A stretch of 64,000 nt of DNA, from NCBI RefSeq assembly GCF_024585265.1, contig NZ_CP036533.1, positions 3,481,001 to 3,545,000 of the forward strand, given 5' to 3'. Positions 43,399 through 51,830 of the stretch are shown in pieces. The position numbers and the translations under genes are program-made. The notes under the pieces are model-generated. The model was not told where the DNA came from. It saw nothing but the letters and a program-made list of their open reading frames with translations, and ran no database searches. Position 1 is the stretch's first letter. Every line of letters begins with the position of its first letter. The DNA is from Bradyrhizobium sp. WBAH42. Its GTDB lineage: Bacteria > Pseudomonadota > Alphaproteobacteria > Rhizobiales > Xanthobacteraceae.

Positions 43399-44645
43399 CT
43401 GCGACCATCCTCTTCGTCGACGACGAGCCGGACCTCGAGGCGTTGATCCTGCAGAAATTCCGCAGGCAGATCCGCGATGGGCAGCTCGCGCTCATCTTCG
43501 CGCGCGACGGCCTGGAAGCGCTGGAATCGCTGGAGCAGAATCCGCATGTCGACATGGTGGTCTCCGACATCAACATGCCGCGGATGGACGGTCTGTCGCT
43601 GCTGGCGAAGCTACAGGAGGCCGAGGAGAAGAAGTCGACCATCATCGTTTCGGCCTACGGCGACATGAGCAACATCCGCACCGCCATGAACCGCGGTGCG
43701 TTCGACTTCCTGACCAAGCCGATCGACTTCGCCGACCTCGAAGCTACGATCGAGAAGACCATCCGCCATGTGGAGATGCTGCGCGAGGTGCGGCGGCGCC
43801 AGATGGAAGCCGAGCGCGCCCATGCCTCGCTGTCGCGCTTCTTCTCGCCGGAGATCGCAAGGCGGCTGGCCGGCGACGTCGATGGCGACGGCATGGAGGT
43901 GCAGTGGCGCGATGTCGCCACCCTCTTCACCGATATCACCGGCTTCACCTCGCTGGTCGAGACCGCCCCTCCGCAGACGCTGGGCGAGCTCCTCAACGAA
44001 TATGTCGGCGGCATGACCGAGATCGTGTTTGCCCATGAGGGGACGGTCGCCAAGATCATCGGCGATGCGATCCAGGTGCTCTTCAACGCCCCCGGCGACC
44101 AGCCGGACTATGCAACGCGTGCGGTCGCCTGTGCCCATGCTCTCGACGCCTGGGCAGAGGACTTCTCGGCGAGCTGGAAAGCAAGAGGTGTGAATTTCGG
44201 AGCCACCCGCATCGGTGCCCATGCCGGCCCGGCGCTGGTCGGCAATTTCGGCGGCAACCGCTTCTTCGATTACACGGCCTATGGCGACACCGTCAATACG
44301 GCCGCCCGGCTGGAGACAGCGAACAAGCATCTGGGAACGCGCATTTGCGTCAGTGCCAGCGTGGCAAAGGGGGCCGAAAATTTTCGTGGCCGTCCCGTGG
44401 GCGACCTGATGCTGCGCGGACGCAGCGAGCCGCTGCGCGCCTTCGAACCGCTGCTGCAGGCGAAATTCGAAGCGCCGGCGACGGCGCAATATGCCGAAGC
44501 CTTTGCCAAGATGGAGGCCGGCGATGCCGCCGCCATGCCGGCCTTTGCCGCGCTGGTTGGCATGCACGCCGACGATCCCTTGGCCGGGTTTCACCTCAAG
44601 CGCCTGCTCAACGGCGCCAAGGGCACCCGCATGCAACTGGAATAG
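43395..44645 (+). CDS. Response regulator with class III adenylate cyclase output
   Basis: A 416-residue protein: receiver (DDE at 9-11, D58 in [13 protein letters not shown], Lys in [10 protein letters not shown]), a helical linker ([33 protein letters not shown]) and a class III cyclase domain. The cyclase keeps both metal Asp ([15 protein letters not shown] and [11 protein letters not shown]) and the N/R transition-state residues ([14 protein letters not shown]), so it should be active. Phosphorylation by the upstream kinase probably controls cAMP synthesis. The ATG overlaps the preceding receiver stop by four bases. Confidence 0.92.
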   Translation: MTATILFVDDEPDLEALILQKFRRQIRDGQLALIFARDGLEALESLEQNPHVDMVVSDINMPRMDGLSLLAKLQEAEEKKSTIIVSAYGDMSNIRTAMNRGAFDFLTKPIDFADLEATIEKTIRHVEMLREVRRRQMEAERAHASLSRFFSPEIARRLAGDVDGDGMEVQWRDVATLFTDITGFTSLVETAPPQTLGELLNEYVGGMTEIVFAHEGTVAKIIGDAIQVLFNAPGDQPDYATRAVACAHALDAWAEDFSASWKARGVNFGATRIGAHAGPALVGNFGGNRFFDYTAYGDTVNTAARLETANKHLGTRICVSASVAKGAENFRGRPVGDLMLRGRSEPLRAFEPLLQAKFEAPATAQYAEAFAKMEAGDAAAMPAFAALVGMHADDPLAGFHLKRLLNGAKGTRMQLE

Positions 44646-44654
44646 GAGTCCGTC

Positions 44655-45401
44655 ATGACGCGCGAATTCTCGGCCGGCAACTACCGTTTCATTCCATCCG
44701 TATTCCAATATTCCGCAGGTGCCGCCGCGGATGCGGGCTATGAGATCGAGCGGGTCCGGTTCGACCGCCTGGTGCCGCTCGCGGAAGGATTTGCGCTGGC
44801 TGCAAAATTCATCCAGGAGGCGGGGCGTCCGCTGACGGCTTTCTGTGCCTGCGAGCTGCGCTCGCCGGCGGCCTTCAGCGAGGAAGGTTTTCGCGCGTTC
44901 AACCTGCACTATGTGAAGACGCTGTCGGAATGGGGCATCTTCGACGGCACCACCAATCCGGTGGCGCGCAGCAATGTCTGTCCGGAGATCGATCCGCCGT
45001 CTGAGCCGTCGTTCTATGCGTTCTCCTTCACGCGTCCAACGCGGTCAGATTTGCCGAGCTTCGTCATCGCCGGCGGCGCCGAGGCGCGCGAGGGCGGCGG
45101 CACCTATGTCGAGCGCACGGTGCGCTACCGCGACCTCAGCCCGGAGGGGCTGCGCGAGAAGGTGCGCTTCACCACCACATCGCAGATGGAAAACCGGATG
45201 GCGGCCTTCGGCTTCGGCTGGAAGGATACGACCGGCGTGCAGGCCTATTCGGTGCACGACTTTCACCACGCGCTGGTGGACGAGCTGGTCCGCCGCGGCG
45301 CGCTCCGCTCCGGGCTGACCTGGCATTTCGCCCGTCCGCCGGTGGTCGATCTGGAATTCGAGATGGATTGCCGCCGCGTGCTGCGGGAGGTGGTGATCTG
45401 A
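44655..45401 (+). CDS. CnbZ-like (2-amino-5-chloromuconate deaminase family) protein
   Basis: A 248-residue protein. AGGAG precedes the ATG, nine bases after the cyclase stop, so it seems part of the same operon. MTREFSAGNYRFIPSVFQYS and the GWKDTTGVQAYSVHDFHHAL segment recall, from memory, proteins annotated as CnbZ-type aminomuconate deaminases, distantly related to the RidA fold. I cannot verify the match without a search. Why it would follow a signalling operon is unclear: it may be an unrelated enzyme sharing the promoter or acting on a nitrogen metabolite that the kinase senses. Confidence 0.6.
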   Translation: MTREFSAGNYRFIPSVFQYSAGAAADAGYEIERVRFDRLVPLAEGFALAAKFIQEAGRPLTAFCACELRSPAAFSEEGFRAFNLHYVKTLSEWGIFDGTTNPVARSNVCPEIDPPSEPSFYAFSFTRPTRSDLPSFVIAGGAEAREGGGTYVERTVRYRDLSPEGLREKVRFTTTSQMENRMAAFGFGWKDTTGVQAYSVHDFHHALVDELVRRGALRSGLTWHFARPPVVDLEFEMDCRRVLREVVI

Positions 45402-45489
45402 GGTCCTCATGCTGAGGACCGGCCGTGAGGCCGCGTCTCGAAGGATGGCCGCGGGTTGCAGCGGGGCCTTCATGGTTCGAGAGGCGTGT
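45402..45489. repeat. Intergenic element, GAGGACCG...TTCGAGA family
   Basis: Contains GTCCTCATGCTGAGGAC, GGCCGTGAGGCC, GCGTCTCGAAGGATGGCC and GGGGCCTTCATGGTTCGAGA, several nested inverted repeats. The CTCATGxTGAGGA and TCTCGAACCATGAGGCC motifs belong to a repeat type common in Bradyrhizobium-like genomes. It fills the convergent gap between the CnbZ-like gene and the last gene of the peptide transport operon. Confidence 0.65.
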
Positions 45490-45518
45490 CATAACGCGCT
45501 CGTCACCATGAGAAATAA

Positions 45519-46403
45519 TCAACGCTGCCTTGGGTCCAGCGCGTCGCGCAGGCCGTCGCCGAGCAGGTTCAGCGACAGCACGACGAGGAAGATCGCAAGA
45601 CCTGGCCAGATCGCCATCCAGGGCGCCTGGGTCAGGAAGCGCTGCGCGGCGTTGAGCATGCTGCCCCAGGACGGCGCCGGCGGCTGCTGGCCAAGACCGA
45701 GGAAGGAGAGGGCGGCCTCGGCGATGATGGCCGCTGCGATCGAGAGCGTCGCCTGCACCAGCAGCGCCGGCAGGATGTTCGGCAGGATGTGCGAGAACGC
45801 GATCCGCCACGGCGGATTGCCGAGCGCGCGCGCGGCCTCGACATAGTCTTCGGCCTTGACGACGAGCACCTGGCCGCGGGTCAGGCGGATGAAGATTGGC
45901 GTCGCCGAGATGCCGATCGCGATCATGGCGTTGCCGAGGCTCGGGCCGAGGAACGCGGCGAGCGCAATCGCCAGGATCAGGAACGGGCAGGCCAGCATCG
46001 CATCGGTGATGCGGCTGATCAACGCGTCGGTGAAGCCGCCGCGATAGCCGGCGAGCAGGCCGAGCGGCACGCCGATGCCGAGCGCGATCGCGACCGAGAT
46101 CAGACCCGCGAGCAGGGAGGCGCGCGCGCCGTAGACGATGCGGCTCAGGATGTCGCGGCCGAGCTCGTCGGTGCCGAACCAGTGTGCCAAGGTCGGCGGT
46201 TTGCGCACCAGGCTCCAGCTCGTCCCGATGGGATCATAGGGCACGATGAGCGGGGCGAGCACGGCAAGGATGATGAACATCGTGAGCACGACGAGCCCAA
46301 ACACCGCCGCCTTGCGCTTGAACAGCCGCCGACGCGCGCGGCGGGCCGGGCTATCCAGCTCGTCGGCTTTCGTGAGGGGGCGGGGCAGCGCGGCGTCGGT
46401 CAT
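45519..46403 (-). CDS. Peptide ABC transporter permease, DppC/OppC type (system 2)
   Basis: A 294-residue inner-membrane protein. A cytoplasmic N-terminal tail is followed by TM1 (AAVFGLVVLTMFIILAVLAP), the DppC-specific WFGTDELGRDILSRIVYGAR motif and the EAA loop YVEAARALGNPPWRIAFSHI with LPNILPALLVQATLS. It is the last gene of the twelve-gene minus-strand run and starts three bases after the stop of its DppB-type partner. Forms the translocation pore of the second peptide importer. Confidence 0.91.
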   Translation of the reverse strand: MTDAALPRPLTKADELDSPARRARRRLFKRKAAVFGLVVLTMFIILAVLAPLIVPYDPIGTSWSLVRKPPTLAHWFGTDELGRDILSRIVYGARASLLAGLISVAIALGIGVPLGLLAGYRGGFTDALISRITDAMLACPFLILAIALAAFLGPSLGNAMIAIGISATPIFIRLTRGQVLVVKAEDYVEAARALGNPPWRIAFSHILPNILPALLVQATLSIAAAIIAEAALSFLGLGQQPPAPSWGSMLNAAQRFLTQAPWMAIWPGLAIFLVVLSLNLLGDGLRDALDPRQR

Positions 46404-46406
46404 GGA

Positions 46407-47348
46407 TCAGCCCCGAAGTCGCGGATTGACGAGGATATAGGCGATGTCGGCCACGAGATTCAGCGTGATGTAGACCGTGGCCGTCACCAGGACGACGCCT
46501 TGCACCACCGCATAATCGCGGTTGAATACGGCATCCACGATCAGCTTGCCGAACCCGGGAATGGAGAAGATCTGCTCAGTCAGGACCGCGCCGGAGAGCA
46601 GCGTGCCGAGCTCGAGCGCGCCGAGCGTAATGACGGGGGTCAGCGCATTGCGCATGGCGTGCTTGAGGATCACCGTGCGCTCCAACAGTCCTTTGGCGCG
46701 CGCGGTGCGCACGTAGTCGCTTTCCAGCACCTGAAGCATGGCGCTGCGCGTATGCCGCATGAGGATCGCGGCGATCGCATTGCCGAGCACGAAGGCTGGC
46801 ATGATGGTGACGGCCAGGCTTGCGCGCCAGTTCTCGGTGAGTGGCACGTAGCCGGAAGCCGGCAGCCAACCGAGCTCGATCGAGAACAGGAAGATCAGCA
46901 TGATCCCGAGCCAGAAGTTCGGCGTCGAGATGCCCCACAGCGCAAATAGGTTGGCGCCGTAGTCCCAGGCCGAACCTTTCTTGACGGCGGCGACGATGCC
47001 GGCGGGAATACCGATCAGGAACGCGATCAGGATTGCCATCGAGCCGAGCTGCAGCGTCACCGGCAGCTTCTGCGCGATCAGCTCGCGCACCGGCATCTTG
47101 TTGCGCAGCGACTCGCCGAAATCGCCCGCGAGCACGCCCTTGATCCAGTAGGCGTATTGCACCGGGACGGGCTGATCGAGCCGGTACTGGCGACGGATCT
47201 GCTCGATCACGGCCGGGTCGCGCTCTTCGCCCGCCATCACCAGTGCGGGGTCACCCGGCAGCAATTGCTGCAGCGAGAAGATCAGCACCGAGACGAAGAA
47301 CAGCGTCGGCACGATCTGCACGAGTCGACGGGCGAGGAAGTTCAGCAT
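46407..47348 (-). CDS. Peptide ABC transporter permease, DppB/OppB type (system 2)
   Basis: A 313-residue permease. Start is at 47348 (MLNFLARRLVQIVPTLFFVS); earlier in-frame codons run through a repeat element. Family features: LLPGDPALVMAGEERDPAVI periplasmic segment, ISTPNFWLGIMLIFLFSIEL, the EAA loop YVRTARAKGLLERTVILKHA followed by MRNALTPVITLGALELGTLL. Pairs with the DppC-type protein downstream. Confidence 0.91.
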   Translation of the reverse strand: MLNFLARRLVQIVPTLFFVSVLIFSLQQLLPGDPALVMAGEERDPAVIEQIRRQYRLDQPVPVQYAYWIKGVLAGDFGESLRNKMPVRELIAQKLPVTLQLGSMAILIAFLIGIPAGIVAAVKKGSAWDYGANLFALWGISTPNFWLGIMLIFLFSIELGWLPASGYVPLTENWRASLAVTIMPAFVLGNAIAAILMRHTRSAMLQVLESDYVRTARAKGLLERTVILKHAMRNALTPVITLGALELGTLLSGAVLTEQIFSIPGFGKLIVDAVFNRDYAVVQGVVLVTATVYITLNLVADIAYILVNPRLRG

Positions 47349-47354
47349 GGTCCC

Positions 47355-47488
47355 ACTCGTGTCCCGGGCGAAGCGCAACATGCAATGTTGCGCTGCTGAA
47401 CCGGGACCCAGCTGCCACAGTTCGTTGTTGCCATGGGTCCCGGCTCTGCGGAGCAGCGCTTCCGCGCTGCGCCGCATCCGGGACACGG
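47355..47488. repeat. Intergenic element, CTCGTG-CCCGG family (copy 2)
   Basis: Between the binding-protein and permease genes of system 2. CGTGTCCCGG at one end pairs with CCGGGACACG at the other; inner palindromes include GCAACATGCAATGTTGC and GGGTCCCGG pieces. Related to 11375-11468. It may give partial termination so that the binding protein is made in excess over the permeases. Confidence 0.7.
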
Positions 47489-47505
47489 ACTAAATGTCAG
47501 GCCGA

Positions 47506-49014
47506 TCACTTCAGCTTGAGTCCGATGACCCGGACGAGGCCGTCGGGCATCTGCCTGTAGCCTTCCAGCTTGGTCGTATGCGCGATGATGATGCGGCGGT
47601 GATAGAGGTACAGCAGCGGCTCTTCGTCCTGGACCAGCTTAGCCAGGATTTCATAGCTCGCCTTGCGCTTGGCGGGATCGGTGACGAGCCGCGCGTCCTC
47701 CAGCGCCTTGTCGGCTTGCGGATTGTTCCACCCGCCATAGTTCTGCGGCGCGCCATTGTGCAGGAACACGAAGGTGTTGCCGTCAGGGTCGACGCGGCCG
47801 CTCCAGGCGAGCATGTAGGCCTGGTAGTCACCGGCCTCCGCTTGCTTGAGTCCGGTCGCGAACTCGGTGACTCGGATCTTCATGTCGAACCCGGCTTCCG
47901 CCGCCATCGATTGGATCACCTGCGCGGGCGTCTCGGTTTCCGCGCCCTTGGGCACCAGGAAGTCGACGCTGACCGGCGGCGTCACGCCGGCCTCCTTCAG
48001 CAGCGCTTTGGCCTTGTCGACGTTGCGGGGACGGACCGGAAGCGATTTCTGATAATAGGGATGATCGGGATTGACCCATTGGTTGCCGACCTGGAACTCG
48101 CCGTTGAACACGACCTGATTGATCGCATCGCGGTCGATGGCGAGGTCGAGCGCCTGCCGCACCTTGGCGGATTGGCTGAGCGGGCCCTTGGCCTTGTCTT
48201 TGCCGATGTTGAGGGTGATGCCCTGATAGCCGAGCTCGATGGCGGTCGCGACCTTCAGCCGCGAGTCGGCGCGCACCTCCTTCAGATCGGTGGCGAGCAC
48301 GCGCTCGATCAGGTCGAGGCCGCCGGATTTCAGGTTTGCGAGCCGCACCGTGGCATCGACGATCGGCTGGAACACGATCTTGTCGATGAAGACATTGTCC
48401 TTGTTCCAGTAGTCGGCGAACTTCTCGAATACCATGCGGTCCTGCTGCACGCGCTCGACGAACTTGTAGGGGCCGGCGCAGACCGGGCGCAGGCCGAACT
48501 TGTCGCCGGCCTCCTTCGCCGCCTTCGGCGACATCATCATCCCTGCGCGGTCGGTGAGCTGAGCGAGCAGCGGCGAGAACGGCGACTTCAGCACCAGCTT
48601 GATCGTGAGGGGATCGACGACCTCGACGTGATCGACCGAGGCGAGCTCCGGTTTCCGGAACGAGCCGGGGAACGTCAGATGCCGTTCCAGCGAGAACTTT
48701 GCGGCCTCGGCATCGAGCGGCTCGCCGTCGTGGAATTTCACGCCGGGCCGCAGCTTGATGATCAGCGCCTTGCCGTCGTCGGCGGTTTCGCTCGACAGGG
48801 CGAGCTGCGGCACGATGTTGAGCTTCTCGTCGATGTCGAACAGCTTGTCGCAGAAGGCGGAGAACACGATGCGGCCGACATAGGTGCGCGCCATCGTGGG
48901 ATCGAGGATATCGGGATCTTCGGCAAGGCCGATGCGCAGCGTGGTCTGGGCCTGCACGGCTCCGAGCGACATCAGGACGGCGGCGGCCGTTGCGGCCAGG
49001 CGAGACATCTTCAT
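47506..49014 (-). CDS. Peptide ABC transporter substrate-binding protein (system 2)
   Basis: A 502-residue family-5 binding protein. Signal peptide MKMSRLAATAAAVLMSLGAV with cleavage after QAQ. The start at 49014 has GGGGAT upstream; longer frames would bury the signal. Typical motifs: LRIGLAEDPDILDPTMAR, IIKLRPGVKFHDGEPLDAEA, NKDNVFIDKIVFQPI and KVRQALDLAIDRDAINQVVF. It captures short peptides or similar compounds in the periplasm for the permeases that follow. Preceded by the two ATPase genes with a gap of 22 bases. Confidence 0.9.
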   Translation of the reverse strand: MKMSRLAATAAAVLMSLGAVQAQTTLRIGLAEDPDILDPTMARTYVGRIVFSAFCDKLFDIDEKLNIVPQLALSSETADDGKALIIKLRPGVKFHDGEPLDAEAAKFSLERHLTFPGSFRKPELASVDHVEVVDPLTIKLVLKSPFSPLLAQLTDRAGMMMSPKAAKEAGDKFGLRPVCAGPYKFVERVQQDRMVFEKFADYWNKDNVFIDKIVFQPIVDATVRLANLKSGGLDLIERVLATDLKEVRADSRLKVATAIELGYQGITLNIGKDKAKGPLSQSAKVRQALDLAIDRDAINQVVFNGEFQVGNQWVNPDHPYYQKSLPVRPRNVDKAKALLKEAGVTPPVSVDFLVPKGAETETPAQVIQSMAAEAGFDMKIRVTEFATGLKQAEAGDYQAYMLAWSGRVDPDGNTFVFLHNGAPQNYGGWNNPQADKALEDARLVTDPAKRKASYEILAKLVQDEEPLLYLYHRRIIIAHTTKLEGYRQMPDGLVRVIGLKLK

Positions 49015-49036
49015 CGGACAATCCCCATTGCTTCGG

Positions 49037-50125
49037 CTATTTCTGTATACCAACCCCGGTGGGACTTCTGCCTTCCGTCTTTTGGCTGAAGGCCGCGACC
49101 AATTTTGCAAGCGCCGGCGAAAACCCGCCGGCGGTGGGCAGAATGGCGTCCGCGGACGGCAGCTCCGCGGTGCGATGACAGGCGGTGGCGTGGCCCGTGC
49201 CGTCGGCCAGAAGCGCAGGCGCCTCGTTGCGGCAGCGCTCGATCACGAACGGGCAGCGGGTGTGAAACCGGCAGCCGGCGGGCGGATTGAGCGCGCTTGG
49301 GATCTCGCCCTCCAGCAGCACCGTCGTTCGTTTCGCCTTCGGCTGTGGCAGCGGGATCGCCGACAGCAGCGCGCGGCTGTAGGGATGGCGCGGTGCGGCG
49401 AACAGCGCATCGGCTTCCGCCGTCTCGACGATCTGGCCGAGATTCATCACCGCGACGTGGTCGGCGATGTGCTTGACGACGGCGAGGTCGTGCGAGACGA
49501 AGATGTAGGCGAGGCCGAGCCGGTCCTGCAGCTCGCGCAGCAGGTTCAGGATCTGCGAGCGGATCGAGACGTCGAGCGCCGAGACCGGCTCGTCGCAGAT
49601 GATGAGCTTCGGTTCGACCGCGAGCGCGCGGGCAATGGCGATGCGCTGGCGCTGACCGCCGGAGAATTCGTGCGGATAGCGCCGGGCGAGGCGCGGCTCC
49701 AGCCCGACCAGCCGCAGCAGCTCGGCGACGCGCTCTGCCCGCCGGGCCGGCGGCACCAGATCGTGCAGGGCCAGCGGCTCGGTCAGGATCTGGCCGACTG
49801 TCATGCGCGGATTGAGCGAGGCGTAGGGATCCTGGAAGATGATCTGCGCCTCGCGGCGGAAGGCGCGCAAGCCGCTGGCATCGAGCGCGAGCAGGTCGCG
49901 GCCGTCGAAGCGCACCGTGCCGGCATCCGGCTCGATCAGCCGCAGCACCAGTCGGCTGACGGTGGATTTGCCGCAGCCGGATTCGCCGACGAGGGCCAGC
50001 GTCTTGCCGGCCTCCAGCGAGAAGGACACGCCATCGACCGCCTTGACGTGCGCCAGCGCGCGGCCGAGCAGCGAGCGCTGGGCGACGAAATGCTTGACCA
50101 GGCCGTTGACTTCGAGCAGCGCCAT
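49037..50125 (-). CDS. Peptide ABC transporter ATPase, DppF/OppF type (system 2)
   Basis: A 362-residue ATPase starting at the ATG that overlaps the preceding DppD-type stop by one base (TGATG). Walker [17 protein letters not shown]-loop IIFQDPYASLNPRMTVGQIL, signature FSGGQRQRIAIARALA, Walker B LIICDEPVSALDVSI. The C-terminal oligopeptide domain has the Cys-rich GCRFHTRCPFVIERC, which in this family can bind an iron-sulfur cluster. The tail beyond residue 320 is longer than usual. Confidence 0.91.
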   Translation of the reverse strand: MALLEVNGLVKHFVAQRSLLGRALAHVKAVDGVSFSLEAGKTLALVGESGCGKSTVSRLVLRLIEPDAGTVRFDGRDLLALDASGLRAFRREAQIIFQDPYASLNPRMTVGQILTEPLALHDLVPPARRAERVAELLRLVGLEPRLARRYPHEFSGGQRQRIAIARALAVEPKLIICDEPVSALDVSIRSQILNLLRELQDRLGLAYIFVSHDLAVVKHIADHVAVMNLGQIVETAEADALFAAPRHPYSRALLSAIPLPQPKAKRTTVLLEGEIPSALNPPAGCRFHTRCPFVIERCRNEAPALLADGTGHATACHRTAELPSADAILPTAGGFSPALAKLVAAFSQKTEGRSPTGVGIQK

Positions 50126-51114
50126 CACCACACCAGCAATTCGAGCGGCGCGCGGATGCAGCGCGAGACATGGCCTACGCTGACTTCGACCAGCGGCGGC
50201 GGCACCTTGGTGCAGGCGTCGAGCACGAAGGGACAGCGCGCGGCGAAGCGGCAACCGGCGGGCGGCTGCGCCATATTCGGCACCATGCCTTCGATCGTCG
50301 CAAGCTGCTCGGCGCGGTGGTCGAGCCGCGGGATCGAGCCGAGCAGGCCGACCGTGTAGGGATGCTGTGGCGCGGAGAACAATTCATCCACCGGCGCGCG
50401 CTCGACGATCTCGCCGGCATACATCACCGCGACCTCGTCGCAAACCTCGGCGACGACGCCGAGATCGTGGGTGATCAGGATGATCGCGGCGCCGCTCGCG
50501 GCCTTGAGCTCGCGCATCAGCTCCAGGATCTGGGCCTGCAGGGTGACGTCGAGTGCGGTGGTCGGCTCGTCCGCGATCAGCAGGCGCGGGTCGCAGGCGA
50601 GTGCCATCGCGATCATGACGCGCTGGCGCATGCCGCCGGAGAGCTTGTGCGGGTAGTCGTCGATCCGACGCTCGGGCGAGGGGATATGGACGCGGCGCAA
50701 CAGCTCGATCGCGCGCTCGCGCGCGCTTCTCCGCGAACCGCCCCGGTGACGCAGGATCGTCTCGATGATCTGGTCGCCGATCGTAAAGCTCGGATTGAGC
50801 GAGGTCATCGGTTCCTGGAAGATCATCGCCAGCCGGTTGCCGCGCAGATCACGCAACGTCTGGTCCGGCGTCGCCAGCAGGTCGAAACCGTCGAAGCGGA
50901 TCGCGCCACTTATTTCCGCGCTTTGCTTCGGCAGCAGGCCCATGATCGCCAGCGACGTCACGCTCTTGCCGCAGCCGGATTCGCCGACGAGACCGAGCGT
51001 GGCGCCATTGGCGACGCTGAGATCGACGCTGTCGACCGCGTGGGTGATGCGGCCGTCGTCGCCGTGAAAGCGGATACGCAGATCCTTGATCTCGATGAGG
51101 GGGCTGGCACTCAT
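50125..51114 (-). CDS. Peptide ABC transporter ATPase, DppD/OppD type (system 2)
   Basis: A 329-residue ATPase. The start at 51114 overlaps the DUF1028 stop (ATGA); a longer frame from 51219 has no site. Walker [17 protein letters not shown]-loop [20 protein letters not shown], signature [16 protein letters not shown], Walker [16 protein letters not shown]. The C-terminal [15 protein letters not shown] motif is that of dipeptide-importer ATPases. Forms a heterodimer with the following ATPase. Confidence 0.91.
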   Translation of the reverse strand: MSASPLIEIKDLRIRFHGDDGRITHAVDSVDLSVANGATLGLVGESGCGKSVTSLAIMGLLPKQSAEISGAIRFDGFDLLATPDQTLRDLRGNRLAMIFQEPMTSLNPSFTIGDQIIETILRHRGGSRRSARERAIELLRRVHIPSPERRIDDYPHKLSGGMRQRVMIAMALACDPRLLIADEPTTALDVTLQAQILELMRELKAASGAAIILITHDLGVVAEVCDEVAVMYAGEIVERAPVDELFSAPQHPYTVGLLGSIPRLDHRAEQLATIEGMVPNMAQPPAGCRFAARCPFVLDACTKVPPPLVEVSVGHVSRCIRAPLELLVW

Positions 51115-51821
51115 GATCGTCTCGCGCGCGCCGCAGCGATGCTGGCGTCGATGACGCTGCGATCGGTGTTGCCGGCCGGGTTCTGCCGCGTCGGCATGGA
51201 CGGGCGGAAGTGGACCCACAGCTCGTGGCTGACGCGCTCCAGGCGCTCGAGCTCACTGATCGGATCGGGATGGTCGTCGGCGCGAATGTCGAGGGCAGGC
51301 CATTCCTCTTCGCCGTGGATCAGGAGCGCCGCCGACTGCTTGCCGCGCTTGTCGCCGCCGGCGGCTTCGCCGGCGCGCATTGCCGCGAGCAGGCGGCGCG
51401 GGAACGGCAGGCTGTCATTGGCGATGTAGGTCTTGGCGGTCTCGTCGAGCACATCGGCCCCGGTGAGCATGTTGCCGGCGATCGAGAACCCGCTGCCAGC
51501 GACGTGGCCGCACCAATCGACGCAGTCGCGCCCGGTATGCGCGGCGATTGCGCCGCTCGCATCCATGATGTGGATCTGGCGGCTCTCGCGGCCCTCGTCG
51601 GTCGCCAGCAGCGCGGCGAGCACGTCGTGCGCGTTGAGGCCCTCTCGCAACAGCTTGAGGCCGTCGATGCCGTAATAGGGATTGACGAAGGCCTGCGTTG
51701 CGATGGCGCCGAGGCCGGCCGCGATATAGGGCACGCGCGCGCCGACGGCGAAGAAGCGGGTTGCGACCGCGATGCCGAACTGGCCGGTGGCAGGATCGCG
51801 CGCGATGATCGACCAGGTCAT
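51111..51821 (-). CDS. DUF1028-family protein
   Basis: A 236-residue protein. MTWSIIARDPATGQFGIAVA and GAIATQAFVNPYYGIDGLKL are the hallmark of DUF1028, a family thought to adopt an N-terminal-nucleophile hydrolase-like fold but without an established reaction. DASGAIAAHTGRDCVDWCGH and FSIAGNMLTGADVLDETAKT are the other conserved blocks. Located between a gamma-glutamyltransferase-family gene (nine-base gap) and peptide-importer ATPases (four-base overlap). A role in hydrolysing imported amide-linked compounds is likely by context. No signal peptide, so cytoplasmic. Confidence 0.85.
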   Translation of the reverse strand: MTWSIIARDPATGQFGIAVATRFFAVGARVPYIAAGLGAIATQAFVNPYYGIDGLKLLREGLNAHDVLAALLATDEGRESRQIHIMDASGAIAAHTGRDCVDWCGHVAGSGFSIAGNMLTGADVLDETAKTYIANDSLPFPRRLLAAMRAGEAAGGDKRGKQSAALLIHGEEEWPALDIRADDHPDPISELERLERVSHELWVHFRPSMPTRQNPAGNTDRSVIDASIAAARARRS

Positions 51822-51830
51822 GTGCTGCCT

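Noticed and set aside
47494..49089. Long plus-strand open frame opposite the system 2 binding protein
   Set aside because: The product is low-complexity, with no ribosome site, and the minus-strand gene has a signal peptide and family motifs. The same reasoning removes the plus-strand frame at 52395-54737 opposite the GGT and ATPase genes and the minus-strand frame at 59883-62402 opposite the lipase and WS/DGAT genes.
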